DNA of 64,000 nucleotides from Sacculina carcini. Lineage: Eukaryota > Arthropoda > Thecostraca > Sacculinidae. The stretch lies in NCBI GenBank assembly GCA_916048095.2, contig OU696573.1, positions 6,132,918 to 6,196,917 on the forward strand. The letters are read 5' to 3'. Below the pieces are notes generated by a model, which saw nothing but the letters and a program-made list of their open reading frames with translations, was not told the origin of the DNA and searched no databases. This document shows positions 32,076 to 43,380 of this stretch, one piece after another (within the stretch, counting starts at the first letter, position 1; the number at the start of each line of letters is the position of its first letter). Both the position numbers and the translations under genes were made by a program.

Positions 32076-32335
32076 TGTCAGAGGTGTTCGTAAAAATAGC
32101 CAAACTCCGACAACTCGCATCACTGCTTGCCCACGCTGGTGCGACAAACAATAACAATCACGAAATTGAGTGTGCACTGCGCAGTAAGTGTTAGATATCA
32201 TTCTACTGTTTGCGCTTGATATTAATTGTTTTAAATCAACTACAATAATTCAATATGTCATTTATTTCAGGTTCATTTGTCTTATATTGAAATTCTCGAC
32301 AATAAACGTTCAGCCGTTCCGGAATGTTCATGACA
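32076..32335 (+). repeat. Gypsy element 4, 3' LTR
   Basis: 260-bp LTR matching 28482-28740 with scattered substitutions, which implies an insertion older than the gypsy at 55949-60483. Confidence 0.9.
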
Positions 32336-32715
32336 ACTGTACCAGGATATATGAAATTTACAATTGATACATAAATTTACATGCAATTAACAGAGAAATA
32401 TCACTCGTGATCACTACACCATAAAAAACAATAAACCAAAAACGACCAATAATAAAGTATGATTTCATAAATAATAACTAGCAATCAATTTGATTAATTA
32501 AAGAATATATCAATAAATAGTTCAGTGACAAACAAAAATCCATCCTATCAAACTTCACAGTGTCAATCCAACAGATAATAATATATATTAATATTAGAGA
32601 ATATAAAACAGTAAATATATATAAATAACAATCAACAGTCGATTCCGCTCTAACAATAGCTTTTTGTTGACTTTGGTCTGGAATATATGGAATAACATAA
32701 CTCAACGTGTTTCGT
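32336..32715 (-). mobile_element. LINE 3' fragment (third tail copy)
   Basis: The AATAAACAATAAAC-rich segment and the block AACAGTCGATTCCGCTCT at 32634-32655, continuing TTTGTTGACTTTGGTCTGGAA, match 5035-5090. That is the junction between 3' UTR and the C-terminal codons of the LINE at 4214-8420. Only the last codons of the ORF are retained. The right edge of gypsy element 4 abuts it. Confidence 0.6.
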
Positions 32716-33059
32716 TAGACCTGAAATTGAATTAAAATCTATTGGAAAGGGAGCGTATTTGGTAGAAATTGGCCCAGTAGTCAAGCAGATATTAGCGCGC
32801 AAATAGTTTTACAGTCGGACCGGGTCACTCAAACTAAACTCAGTGTCCATATATACTCACTTCACAGATTAACAATTGTTGGCATCAAGTATGGTTTCTA
32901 CTAGAAACGTCAGATCAGGCTATTCTCTTCTCAGATAGCCTTCCAGTTATTGTATTGTCGGCATTAACCCGCCAATCTTTAAATACATGTTTATACATAT
33001 TTGTGTATCCGCCTGCGTTTGTAGTGCATGTGTGTGTGTCCGTATTTGCGTCCGGCTAG

Positions 33060-33262
33060 GTATCTACAAGTTGGTGATGAACAGCGACCGACTTGGCATG
33101 AGCAAGGAGCTGATGGCCACTCAGGTGGTGCCGTTTCTGATGCCGCTCACCGTTGAGAAAACACTGTCTCCCAGTCAGTTTGACGTGCTGATGCGGTTGT
33201 TGAAGGATATGATCGATCGTGTCGAGGCTGAACAGCGCGATAAGCTGACTCAGCTGGCAGCC
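33060..33262 (+). CDS. SCYL2: SCYL2 coding exon
   Basis: The exon opens after CTAG and completes the split Gly codon. It reads GIYKLVMNSDRLGMSKELMA, then VVPFLMPLTVEKTLSPSQFD and LLKDMIDRVEAEQRDKLTQL. Vertebrate SCYL2 has GIYKCTF, LGITKEQLA, LPHLIPLSIENNL, LNQFNSFI, IKEMLNRLESEHKTKLEQL at the same places. The region is helical and follows the HEAT-like repeats. I end it at the donor GTTAGT (33263) because this alone keeps frame with the next exon. The resemblance to SCYL2 runs on six more codons (VSDQQR, to 33280), up to GTGTGT, a donor that would be out of phase. A (TA)n tract lies just downstream. Confidence 0.85.
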
Positions 33263-33294
33263 GTTAGTGACCAACAACGGTGTGTTTGTGTCTC

Positions 33295-33339
<45 letters not shown>

Positions 33340-33373
33340 GTAACGCGTGTTGTCTTGTCTCTACGCCGTGCAG

Positions 33374-33435
33374 TCGCTGGAGAAGGACCTCTTAATGATG
33401 TGCATCGATAACTTGCCGTCGGCTCGAAACAAACA
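33374..33435 (+). CDS. SCYL2: SCYL2 short coding exon
   Basis: After the acceptor CCGTGCAG, the reading frame is SLEKDLLMMCIDNLPSARNK followed by CA of a split Gln codon, with GTTCAA as donor. Vertebrate SCYL2 has SLDIG directly after its EQQK, so SLEKD fits the expected place. The rest is not conserved. Every GT in the exon gives phase 2, which matches the first base of the candidate exon at 45188 and does not match the terminal exon directly. Without splicing the frame would stop at 33458-33460. Confidence 0.6.
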
Positions 33436-34942
33436 GTTCAAAATGTTCCAACTGTATTGATACTCCAGAGTCGATATATGCGAGTCAATTTAAACTAGAA
33501 TATATAGTGTCGTTAGCCTTACTATGTCCAAGTCCCCTAGTCCTGCTGGCTCAAGGTCCCGTAGTCCTACTGGCTCAACCACCCTCTGAGGAAAACGCAG
33601 CTTATATACCGGTCAAGCGAGAGAAAGGCCTCGCCGTCTATCAGAGGCACTCATGCGAGTGCCTGTGATTTATTTTCATTTCTGATTAAAACAATTTCAC
33701 CGCAGTCATATTTTCTCATCAATTTGATTTTTCTTGAGTCACCTTGTGGCGAATCGTGCCCTAACTAAAATGCATTCATCTATGTTTTGTGAAGCATACT
33801 TCCGCTGTATGCTCTCGTATATTGGAGGCACTAAGACCGGGTAATTCATTTCGACGATCGCCAGGTAATTGATTTCGACAAATTCTGTTGTGTGTAAAGC
33901 AGCATGTTTGATGTTTTTGACTTAGCACCTGTTTTCAATGCAGTCACTAAGTTAAAATATTTATTCATTCGTCATACATTGGCGTATCCTGCCAATATAT
34001 TATAACTACTAACTACTTTACTTTACTTATTAACTAACTACTTTACTAACTACTTTCCTTGATCTGCCGCCAATATTTTTTCAAAATCTCTACATCTACG
34101 AAAACCGTTTTTCAAAAAATATATTTTGAAAAAAACACGGTTAAAAAAAACAGTTTAAATCAAGTGGTTTAACCAGCCGCATATACCAGCAGGCTACTTG
34201 CTATACAAAAGGTATTTGAACTTACATCAATCAAATCTATCTTCCATAGAGACTGTTCTAGAAAGCATTGTTTCATTTAAAAAGCGTTAGTTAAAATATA
34301 CGTTTGTCAAAAATACACTAGACCAACCAATTAACTTGTCTTGTTCTGCTGTCAACATTTTCTGAACCTGTATATTAATAAAACGAATTTAAAACCAGTT
34401 TGAAAAACATCATTGCATTTTTCCATAAAAAACTTGGTTTCTTTAAAAAAAACACATTGTTACTCAATGAATTTGTTTTGTTCTGCTGATAAATTATTTC
34501 AAATATCCACATCATTAAAACCATCTTTAAAAACATGGGTTTTCTCAATAAATAACCTAAATCACCGGACCCGGATGCGCTTTCAAATAGTCTCCTGGGA
34601 TATTTATTGATAAAAAATTTTTATACTATTATCAAATTATCTTTCAAATAAGACACGTAAAGATGTACAAAACATCAATTTAACTAATTTCTATGTACTA
34701 AATATATTGTTCTATGTATTTCTATGTATGTATTTCTATGTTCTCATCCAACATCCGATGACAATTGGGGCTAATTCTAAAAAAACAAAAAAAAATCTAA
34801 ATAAACATGTTTTTTTGCAAAAAAACGCAACCAAAAAAAAACGTTTTTTTGCATCACTAGGCCTGATGCACTCACGCCCTCTGGCGGTGTAGCCACACGC
34901 TACATACCTGAAGTACCTGAGTACCTGAATTCAAATTATCAC
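33436..34942. other. Intron 3 start, AT-rich, no recognised feature
   Basis: The stretch is AT-rich, with homopolymer A runs (34130-34150, 34780-34850) and repeated TAACTACTTTACT units near 34000-34060. No transposon termini or coding matches were seen. Short open frames at 34413-34892 are A-run artefacts. Confidence 0.4.
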
Positions 34943-34987
34943 CTGAGTAAATGAAGAAGCCGTTAGGCGAAAACGTTCGTACTCAAA
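34943..34987 (+). ncRNA. Hammerhead-like structured motif 2
   Basis: GAGTA, then ATGAAGA, a stem AGCC/GGC with loop GTTA, GAAAACG, and TACTC. The GAGTA/TACTC arms pair, giving the same layout as the motifs at 3773 and 43343. Position C3 of a standard hammerhead is A here. It stands about 55 bp before a long inverted repeat and 220 bp before a Helitron. Confidence 0.35.
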
Positions 34988-35041
34988 TATATTGATTGTA
35001 CCCGATGAAGTGATTCATTTACATAATATTCATATATATAT

Positions 35042-35165
35042 ATATATGATATAAGTTGAAGTTGAGCTTCTTCAGACACAAGTATGTATTTTTTATTATT
35101 ATAAGTAAGTATAAAAAATATATAGTTATGTCTGAAGAAGCTCAACTTCAACTTATATCATATAT
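35042..35165. repeat. Inverted repeat with 36-nt arms
   Basis: The arms 35042-35077 and 35130-35165 are perfect reverse complements over at least 31 nt (core GTCTGAAGAAGCTCAACTTC) with a 52-nt AT-rich loop. The right arm and its continuation to 35209 are shared with 3828-3960, where no left arm exists. It resembles the inverted duplicated ends seen in Penelope-like elements. Confidence 0.7.
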
Positions 35166-35209
35166 CCACCAGACACGTGAGTACTCCATACATTTTGGAT
35201 CTAAATATA

Positions 35210-38200
35210 TCTATATATATAAAAGAGATCCTCTGTGTGTCTGTGTGTGTGTGTGTGTGTCTGTGTGTGTGTTCGACCCTCCTTGGTCCATTTTCTATCA
35301 GCTATTATTCGGCCACCACTCAGCCTACCCGCTAACAATTTATACCATCACGTTGGAAATTTTCTTTTCTACACTTTAGATTAAATTTTAAATTTCAAAA
35401 ATGAAATCAAAAAAGTTATAGCGGTGAAAAGACAAAATGAACCCTGAAAAATGCGAAAATTGTGGTCAATGCTCTGCCATCTACTCCTCATAAACCAGAA
35501 ATGGTACAGTCAAACAGATTATACCACTGTGTAGAGAATTTTCTGTTCTACAAGATAGGTTATAATTCATATCCAAAAATAGAACATAAAAGATGTAAAC
35601 ATGACAAAATTTCAATCTATATTCAAAATTATATTTATACTCCACGCGTCCGATTTTCTATACTTTTTTCTCTATGTATCAAAAACTAATTATCACACAA
35701 CTAAATAAATAATACCATCATGCTGGGAATTTTGTTTGCTACAACACGGTATAATTTTTAATTTTCCAAAGTGTATTAAAAAAAAGTTACGGCGGTGTGA
35801 AGTCAAAATGACAAAGTCAAAAATGCAAAATTAGCACTGGAAACCGTGAATGTTTTGGTAAATATTCCCCTATCTATTCCTCATAAACCAGCAATGGTAC
35901 AGCTATAAAAAATATACTATTGTGTAGATAATTTTGTGTTCTACAAGAAAAGTTATAATTTATACCCACAAATGATACAAAAAATGTGTAAAATTGGCAA
36001 AATTGTCAAATACATCCAAAATTACACTTGATCACAGGGCGCCTAAATTAATTCATTTTTCTACCTATTTCTCAGGAACTATTTGTCACACATTAAAATA
36101 AATTATATCATCGTGCTGGAAATTGTATTTTTTTAAATGCGGTATAATTCTTAATTTTCCAAAGTGTATCTGAAGGAAGTGACGGCGGTGTAAAGTCAAA
36201 AGGACATATTGCCAATTTGACAGCTATTATGCGCACTTGCGATTACACAGGAATATACTACTGTGTAGAGAATTTTGTGTTCTACAAGAAAAGGTGTAAT
36301 TTATACCCACAAATGATACAAAAAACGTGTAAAATTGGCAAAATTCTCAAATACATCCAAAATTACACTTGAACACCGGGCGACTAAAATTAATTCATTT
36401 TTCTACTATTTCTCAGTAACTATTTGTTACACATAAAAATAAATCATACCATCGTTCTAGAAACCTTTTCTTCTACAATACGGTATAATTTGTAATTTTC
36501 CAAAGGGTATCTGAAGGAAGTTACGGCGGTGTAAAGTCAAAAGGACATATTGCCAATTTGACAGCTATTATGCGCACTTGCGATTACACAGGAATATACA
36601 CCGATTAAATTTCACTGAAGCCCAATCACAATTAAGAATGCATCATATTATCTCCAAGCATGGATGGTGTGGTTTTATTGCGTACAGTTTAATTAATGCT
36701 ACACTCTACTGAATATAAAGGCTTTATTGTCCTCAATAACGTTCCGCACGACGGGCGGGTAAAATGCTATTGGGAACAAAGTAAACTACTGAATTTAACT
36801 GTGTAATTTAATTGGTTTAATTTCAAGTTGCATAAGCATAAGTTGCATAAGGATATGGGTTGCAATATCATGTAATGCCAACTTATGCTGTTTTAGCGGA
36901 AGCATTAACCTGGAATTATAGAGATGACAGAAGGTTGCATTGTTTTGATAGTGTTGTGGAAAAACATGTTTTCTAAATTGAAACATAAATTTCACATTTA
37001 GACTTTTAGATTAGCTATAACTTTCCTGTGGGTTTGTTTTTCTTTTTCAATTTGCACTAATTTTTTTATTAATTGAATATTAATTATATTTTATGAACTG
37101 TTCCGCACGACGGGCGAATTAAATGTATCTATAAAGAGTGGGTTTAAATGATAGCGAGGTATATGATATTTTGCTAGCAGTAAATATTCTAGCGATAAAA
37201 GTAGAATAGCTCTTAAGCAAATGATTTTGGAGAATGATGTGAACCTTTAAATATATTTTGCGATCTGATGATATATGTATTAGGAATAATACGTAGCAGA
37301 ATATAGATTGCATAATATAATATCGGCTGTAATATCAAGGGCTGCATTATCGATGTAATCCAAAAAATAACAACTGTATGAATATGATGCATTAGTGGAA
37401 GCATTAACCGGGAATTATGAGATAATATGATAATGGTGTAAAATTATATCGCATTATGCAACAAATGTGAATTTAGCTACCTTACAGTTTGGTCCCGATA
37501 CTATATTGGCGGGTTGAGAGAAAAGTATTGGTGGGCCGCGTGTTTGGGACCCCTGGGGTAGATAATCTCAGTCTTCTGATTACAAATTATGATCGCATCA
37601 GTATATTTTGTGATCACAAACTAATAAGTTAAATCACCTCAGACTAGGCTGAGAGCGGTCAAGATTGAATGGTTGGGTTGGGTTGGGTAGGTTTGACTCA
37701 GGTTATATTGGGTTTTAATGATAGCGGAAAATATATAAATTTTAACAATAAATATTATAGCGGTAAAAGTGAAATACTACTTAAGCAAATGATATTGGGG
37801 AATGATGTTAAGTAATAAATATAGTTTGGAAACAGTCTGATGAAAAGATTTCATCATCTTTCATTGTTTGTTTCGTGTTTGTGTTCTGAATTATACCACA
37901 CGACGGGCAGATTTATATATCAGGCGGGTTGAGGGATAATATTTGTCAAAATAAGAACAAAAATATTCACATTTAGACTTTTATATTGGTTAAGATATTT
38001 ATAGGTTACATTTTTTGCTTTTCGATTTGTATTCATTATATTTTATGGATTTGATATGAATTTTATTGTATGAATTGTTCCGCACGACGGGTGGGTTTAA
38101 AAAAGTGTTTTTAGATCATTTTTTCAAATGGTTCATTTAAAAAAAGTTTTTTTTTTTTTTTAAATAAAAATGTTCCGCGGGCAGCAACTATAGACAATAG

Positions 38201-39413
38201 AACGTTCAATTTACCCTGTAGAATTAATCCATACACAAAACCAATGGATTTGACTTCAAGATGCAGAACGGATCGTGTTCGAGTTCTGAATTATTCAGCA
38301 CGACGGGCGGGTTTAAAAATGACTCAGGCGGACTGAGGGGAAATATTGTGTCGAAATAAAAATAATTAAACTTATAATTTTCAATTGATTAATATTTTTA
38401 TGAGTGTACCCTATTTCATTTTTATTTTTCCATATTTTTTATGAATTGAATATGAATTTCATGTTATGAATTGCTCCGCACAACTGGCGGGTTTTAATGC
38501 TATATATATACATAAAGAAGAAATTATCTGTCTGTCTGTGTATGTATGCTTGAATATGAGGTGATATAATTGCGCTGGCTCATGGTTCGCTGGTTCAATT
38601 ATCAGGGGCTTCAAACGCAAACGAAGCGATGGCTCATTTTTATGAAATAAAAATGTCCCGCGGGCAGCAATAAAACGTTCAATTTCACCGTATAGAATGA
38701 ATTCATATACAAAACTAATGGATTTGACTTCAAGAACCAGAACGGATGGTGTTCGAGTTCTGAATTTTTCCTCACGTCGGGCGGGTTTAAATATGAGGCG
38801 GGTTGAGTGAAAATATTTTGTCAAAATAAAATTAAAAATAATGAAATTTAGACTTTTTAATTGATTAAGGTCTTCATGAGTTTGCCTTATTTATTTTTAA
38901 TTTGCAATATTTTTATGAATTGTTCCGCACAACGGGCGGGTTTTAATGCGGTTTTAATGCTATATATATACATAAAGAAGAAATTATCTGTCTGTCTGTG
39001 TATGTATGCTTGAATATGAGGTGACATAATTGCGCTGGTTCATGGTTCGCTGGTTCAATGATCAGGGGCTTCAAACGCAAACGAAGCGATGGCTCATTTT
39101 TATGAAATAAAAATGTCCCGCGGGCAGCAATAAAACGTTCAATTTCACCGTGTAGAATGAATTCATATACAAAACTAATGGATTTGACTTCAAGAACCAG
39201 AACGGATGGTGTTCGAGTTCTGAATTATTCCGCACGTCGGCCGGGTTTAAATATGAGGCGGGCTGAGTGAAAATATTTTGTCAAAATGTAAATTAAAAAT
39301 AATGAAATTTAGACTTTTTAATTGATTAAGGTTTTTATGAGTTTGCCTTATTTATTTTTAATTTGCAATATTTTTATGAATTCTTCCGCACAACGGGCGG
39401 GTTTTAATGCTAG
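35210..39413 (+). mobile_element. Helitron copy A (first of head-to-tail dimer A-B)
   Basis: The 5' end is TC at 35210-35211, in TCTATATATATAAAAGAG, preceded by A. The 3' end is CTAG at 39410-39413, ten or so bases after the hairpin CCGCACAACGGGCGG. It is followed directly by the TC of copy B. The 5' half holds four diverged ~370-bp units, each with a CGGCGGTG or GCGGTGAAA block (near 35430, 35790, 36190, 36530). The 3' half holds hairpin modules near 36745, 37110, 37900, 38090, 38300, 38475, 38780, 38935 and 39240. There is no Rep or helicase coding. Confidence 0.75.
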
Positions 39414-42400
39414 TCTATATATATAAAAGAGAACCTCTGTGTGTCTGTGTGTATGTGTGTCCCACCCTCCTTGGTCCATATTCTGCAAGCTGCTACTCAG
39501 TAACCACTTGGCCTACCCGCTAACAATTTATACCATTACGTTGGAAATTTTGTTGTCTGCACGATATGCTAAATTTTAAATTATGAAAAATGAAACCAAA
39601 AAAAGTTATAGCGGTGAAAAGACAAAATGAACCCTGAAAATTGCGAAAATTTTGGTCAATATTCTAGCATCTACTCTTTATAAACCAGCAATGGTACATC
39701 TATACAGATTATACCACTGTGTAGAGAATGTTCTGTTCTACAAGATAGGCTATAATTCAAATTCTAAAATTAAATATAAAATATGTAAAAATTAGAAAAT
39801 TACAATCTACATTCATAATTTCATTTAAACTTAAGGCGACCGATTTTATTTACTTTTTTCCCTATTTCTCAGCAACTAAATATCACACATCTAAATAAAT
39901 ATTACCATCATGCTGGGAATTTGGTTTTCTACAACACGGTATAATTTTTAATTTTCCAAAGTGTATTGAAAAATGTTACAGCGGTGTGAAGTCAAAATGA
40001 CAAAGTCAAAAAGGCAAGATTAGCACTGAAAAACGCGAATATTTTGGTCGATATTCCGCTATCTATTTCTCATAGACCAGCAATGGTACAGCTATAAAAA
40101 TTATACTATTGTGTAGATCATTTTGTTTTCTACAAGAAAAGTTATAATTTATACCCACAAGTGATACAAAAAACGTGTAAAATTGGCAAAATTCTCAAAT
40201 ACATCCAAAATTACACTTGAACACCGGGTGACTAAAATTAATTCATTTTTCTACTATTTCTCAGTAACTATTTGTCAAACATCAAAATCAATTATACCAT
40301 CGTGCTAGAAATTTTGTTTTCTACAATACGGTATAATTCTGACTTTTCCAAAGTGTATCTGAAGGAACTTACGGCGGTGTAAAGTCAAAAGGACATATTG
40401 CCAATTTGACAGCTATTATGCGCACTTGCGATTACACAGGAATATATTACTGTGTAGAAAATTTTGTGTTCTACAAGAAAAGGTATAATTTATACCCACA
40501 AATGATACAAAAAACGTGTAAAATTGGCCAAATTCTCAAATACATCCAAAATTACACTTGAACACCGGGCGACTAAGATAAATTCATTTTTGTACTATTT
40601 CTCAGTAACTATTTGTTACACATAAAAATAAATTATACCATCGTGCTGGAAATTTTGTTTTCTACAATACGGTATAATTTTTAATTTTTCAAAGTGTATC
40701 TGAAGGAAGTTACGGCGGTGTAAATTCAAAAGGACATATTGCCAATTTGACAGCTATTATGCGCACTTGCGACTACACAGGAGTATTTCACTGAAGCCCA
40801 ATTAAGGATGCATCATATTAGCTCCAAGCATGGATGGTGTGGTTTTATTGCGTACAGTTTAATTAATGATACATTATACTGAATAGAAAGGCTTTATTGT
40901 CCTCAATATTTACATATGAATGGTTCCGCACGACGGGCGGGTAAAATGCTACTGGGAACAAAGTAAACTACTGAATTTTACTGTGTAATTTAATTGGTTT
41001 AATTTCAAGCTGCATACGCTTAAGTTGCATAAGGATATGGGTTGTAATATCATGCAATGCCAACTATATGCATATGCTGTTTTAGCGGAAGCATAAATCT
41101 GGAATTATAGAGATGACAGAAGGTTTCGTTGTTTTGATAGTGTTAGTTACACTTCTACTTCTGAATTACTACACACGAAGGACGGGTGTGAATTTGAGCA
41201 GTGTTGAGGGAAAAAACTTCGTCAAGAATTTACAAATTTATATTTTCCTATTGGATAAGCTTTTTGCTTTTTGATTCATTATATTTTATTAATAGTTCCG
41301 CACGACGGGCGGGTTTAAATACGAGGTTGTTCGAGGGAAAATAGTTTGCCACATCTAAAATAAAAACATTCATATTTAGACTTTTCTATTGGTTAAGACT
41401 TTTTATGGGTTTAAAAAAATTATGCGCACTTATTATGCTATTATGCGCTATTATGCGCACTTGCGACTACACAGGAGTATTTCACTGAAGCCCAATTAAG
41501 GATGCATCATATTAGCTCCAAGCATGGATGGTGTGGTTTTATTGCGTACAGTTTAATTAATGATACATTATACTGAATAGAAAGGCTTTATTGTCCTCAA
41601 TATTTACATATGAATGGTTCCGCACGACGGGCGGGTAAAATGCTACTGGGAACAAAGTAAACTACTGAATTTTACTGTGTAATTTAATTGGTTTAATTTC
41701 AAGCTGCATACGCTTAAGTTGCATAAGGATATGGGTTGTAATATCATGCAATGCCAACTATATGCATATGCTGTTTTAGCGGAAGCATAAATCTGGAATT
41801 ATAGAGATGACAGAAGGTTTCGTTGTTTTGATAGTGTTAGTTACACTTCTGAATTACTACACACGAAGGACGGGTGTGAATTTGAGCAGTGTTGAGGGAA
41901 AAAACTTCGTCAAGAATTTACAAATTTATATTTTCCTATTGGATAAGCTTTTTGCTTTTTGATTCATTATATTTTATTAATAGTTCCGCACGACGGGCGG
42001 GTTTAAATACGAGGTTGTTCGAGGGAAAATAGTTTGCCACATCTAAAATAAAAACATTCATATTTAGACTTTTCTATTGGTTAAGACTTTTTATGGGTTT
42101 ACTTTTTCTTTTTAAATTTCTAATCGTTTTTTATTAATGCAATATTTATTTTACCTTATTAATTGTTCTGCCCAACGGGCGGGTTTTAATGCTAGATGGC
42201 GATGTTAAGTTATAAATATATTTCGGAAACATTATGATGAATTGAAAACATTATGATGAGTTTAGTCATTTTTCATTGTTTTGTGTCTGAGTTCTGAATT
42301 ATTCAGCACGACGGGCAGGCTTGAATATGAGGCGGTTTAGGCAAACTATTTTGTCAAAATAATATAAAAATATAAAAATGTTGACTTTTTATGGGTTTAC

Positions 42401-43166
42401 TCATTTCTTTATTAATTCATATGTATTTTCTCTTATGAATTGAATACAAATTTAATAGTATGAATTGTTCCGCACGACGGGCAGGCTCAAATATGAGGCG
42501 GATTCAGGGATAATATTTTGTCAAAATTAAAATTAAAATATTCAGATTTAGAGTTTTCTATTGGTGAACGTATATACAGGTTAAATTCTTTGCTTTTTAA
42601 TTTGTATTCATTCTATTTTATGGATTGAATTTACATTTTATTTTGTTAATTGTTCCGCACGACGGGCGGGCGCAAATCTATTTATATAAAAGTAATTATC
42701 TGTCTGTGTATGTATGCTTAAATACGAAGTGACATGAAGTAATGAGTAGTGAAGTGACTGCGCGGGCTCAGTGGTATAGATCAGGGGCTTCAAACGTAAA
42801 CGAAGCGATGGATCATGTGTATGAAATAAAAATGTCCCGCGGGCAGCAACTATAGACAATAGGACGTTCAATTTCACCGTCTAGAATGAATTCATATACA
42901 AAACTACCGGATTTGACTTCAAGATCCAGAACGGATCGTGTTCGAGTTCTGAATTATTGTGCACGACGGGTGGGTTTAAATATATGACGGGTTGATGGAA
43001 AATATTTTGTCAAAATTGAAATAAAAATAATTTAACTTAGACTCAAATTGACAAAAAAAATTATGAGTTTACCTTTTTTCCTTTTCAATTTACCATATTT
43101 TTTATAAATTAAATACGAATTTCATTTTATAAATTGCTCCGCACAACGGGCGGGTTTTAATGCTAG
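39414..43166 (+). mobile_element. Helitron copy B (second of dimer A-B)
   Basis: It starts TCTATATATATAAAAGAG immediately after the CTAG of copy A and ends with hairpin plus CTAG at 43163-43166, followed by T. The same two-part layout as copy A is visible. A ~650-bp segment is duplicated in tandem (40757-41413 and 41451-42101). It is non-coding throughout, and open frames such as 42638-42877 are chance readings of repeat modules. Confidence 0.75.
40757..42101 (+). repeat. Tandem ~650-bp duplication inside Helitron B
   Basis: 40757-41413 and 41451-42101 are nearly identical. The visible difference is a 6-bp insertion (CTTCTA) in the first copy near 41155. The junction 41414-41450 contains stuttered TTATGCGC units, which suggests replication slippage created the duplication recently. 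Confidence 0.85.

Positions 43167-43170
<4 letters not shown>

Positions 43171-43235
<65 letters not shown>
43171..43235. repeat. (TA)n microsatellite
   Basis: TA dinucleotide tract with a single CA interruption, between the 3' end of Helitron B and an imperfect palindrome. Confidence 0.9.
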
Positions 43236-43238
<3 letters not shown>

Positions 43239-43364
43239 CCTTCTTCAGTGACTTCATTAAGACCAGTGATTGAAATATATTTAAATAAATAAAAAATCAA
43301 ATGTTTCAGAATTCAAATATATTTGAATCACTGACCCTACTGAAGTCAATGAAGAAGGGGCAAC
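43236..43364. repeat. Imperfect palindrome with ~46-nt arms
   Basis: The left arm begins CCCCTTCTTCAGTGACTTCA. The right arm ends ACTGAAGTCAATGAAGAAGG plus GG. They are reverse complements apart from a short mismatched patch, around an AT-rich centre. The left arm, read on the - strand, has CTGAAGA, the wild-type hammerhead C3, but lacks the downstream half of the motif. Confidence 0.7.
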
Positions 43365-43380
43365 CCGAAACGTTTGACTG
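43343..43380 (+). ncRNA. Hammerhead-like structured motif 3
   Basis: AGTCA, then ATGAAGA, a stem GGGG/CCC with GCAA loop, GAAACG, and TTTGACT. The arms AGTCAA/TTGACT pair. Layout and spacing match motifs 1 and 2 although the stem bases differ. C3 is again A. Confidence 0.35.

Larger units (their letters stand above)
28482..32335 (+). mobile_element. Ty3/gypsy element 4 with two LTRs, internally deleted
   Basis: The LTRs at 28482-28740 and 32076-32335 start TGTCAGAGGTGTTCG and end GTTCATGACA. They differ at roughly eight or nine positions over 260 bp. A purine-rich tract (GTGAGGGAGTGA) precedes the 3' LTR. Internal domains run gag, zinc knuckles, protease, RT, then integrase, with RNase H missing. 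No convincing 5-bp target duplication flanks the element (CAATG on the left, ACTGT on the right), so one side may have been rearranged. Confidence 0.88.

Noticed and set aside
33280..33373. A true GT-CA or TG-AG intron in SCYL2
   Set aside because: Not adopted as the model because a canonical donor at 33263 gives an in-frame alternative. It is kept only as a finding to test.
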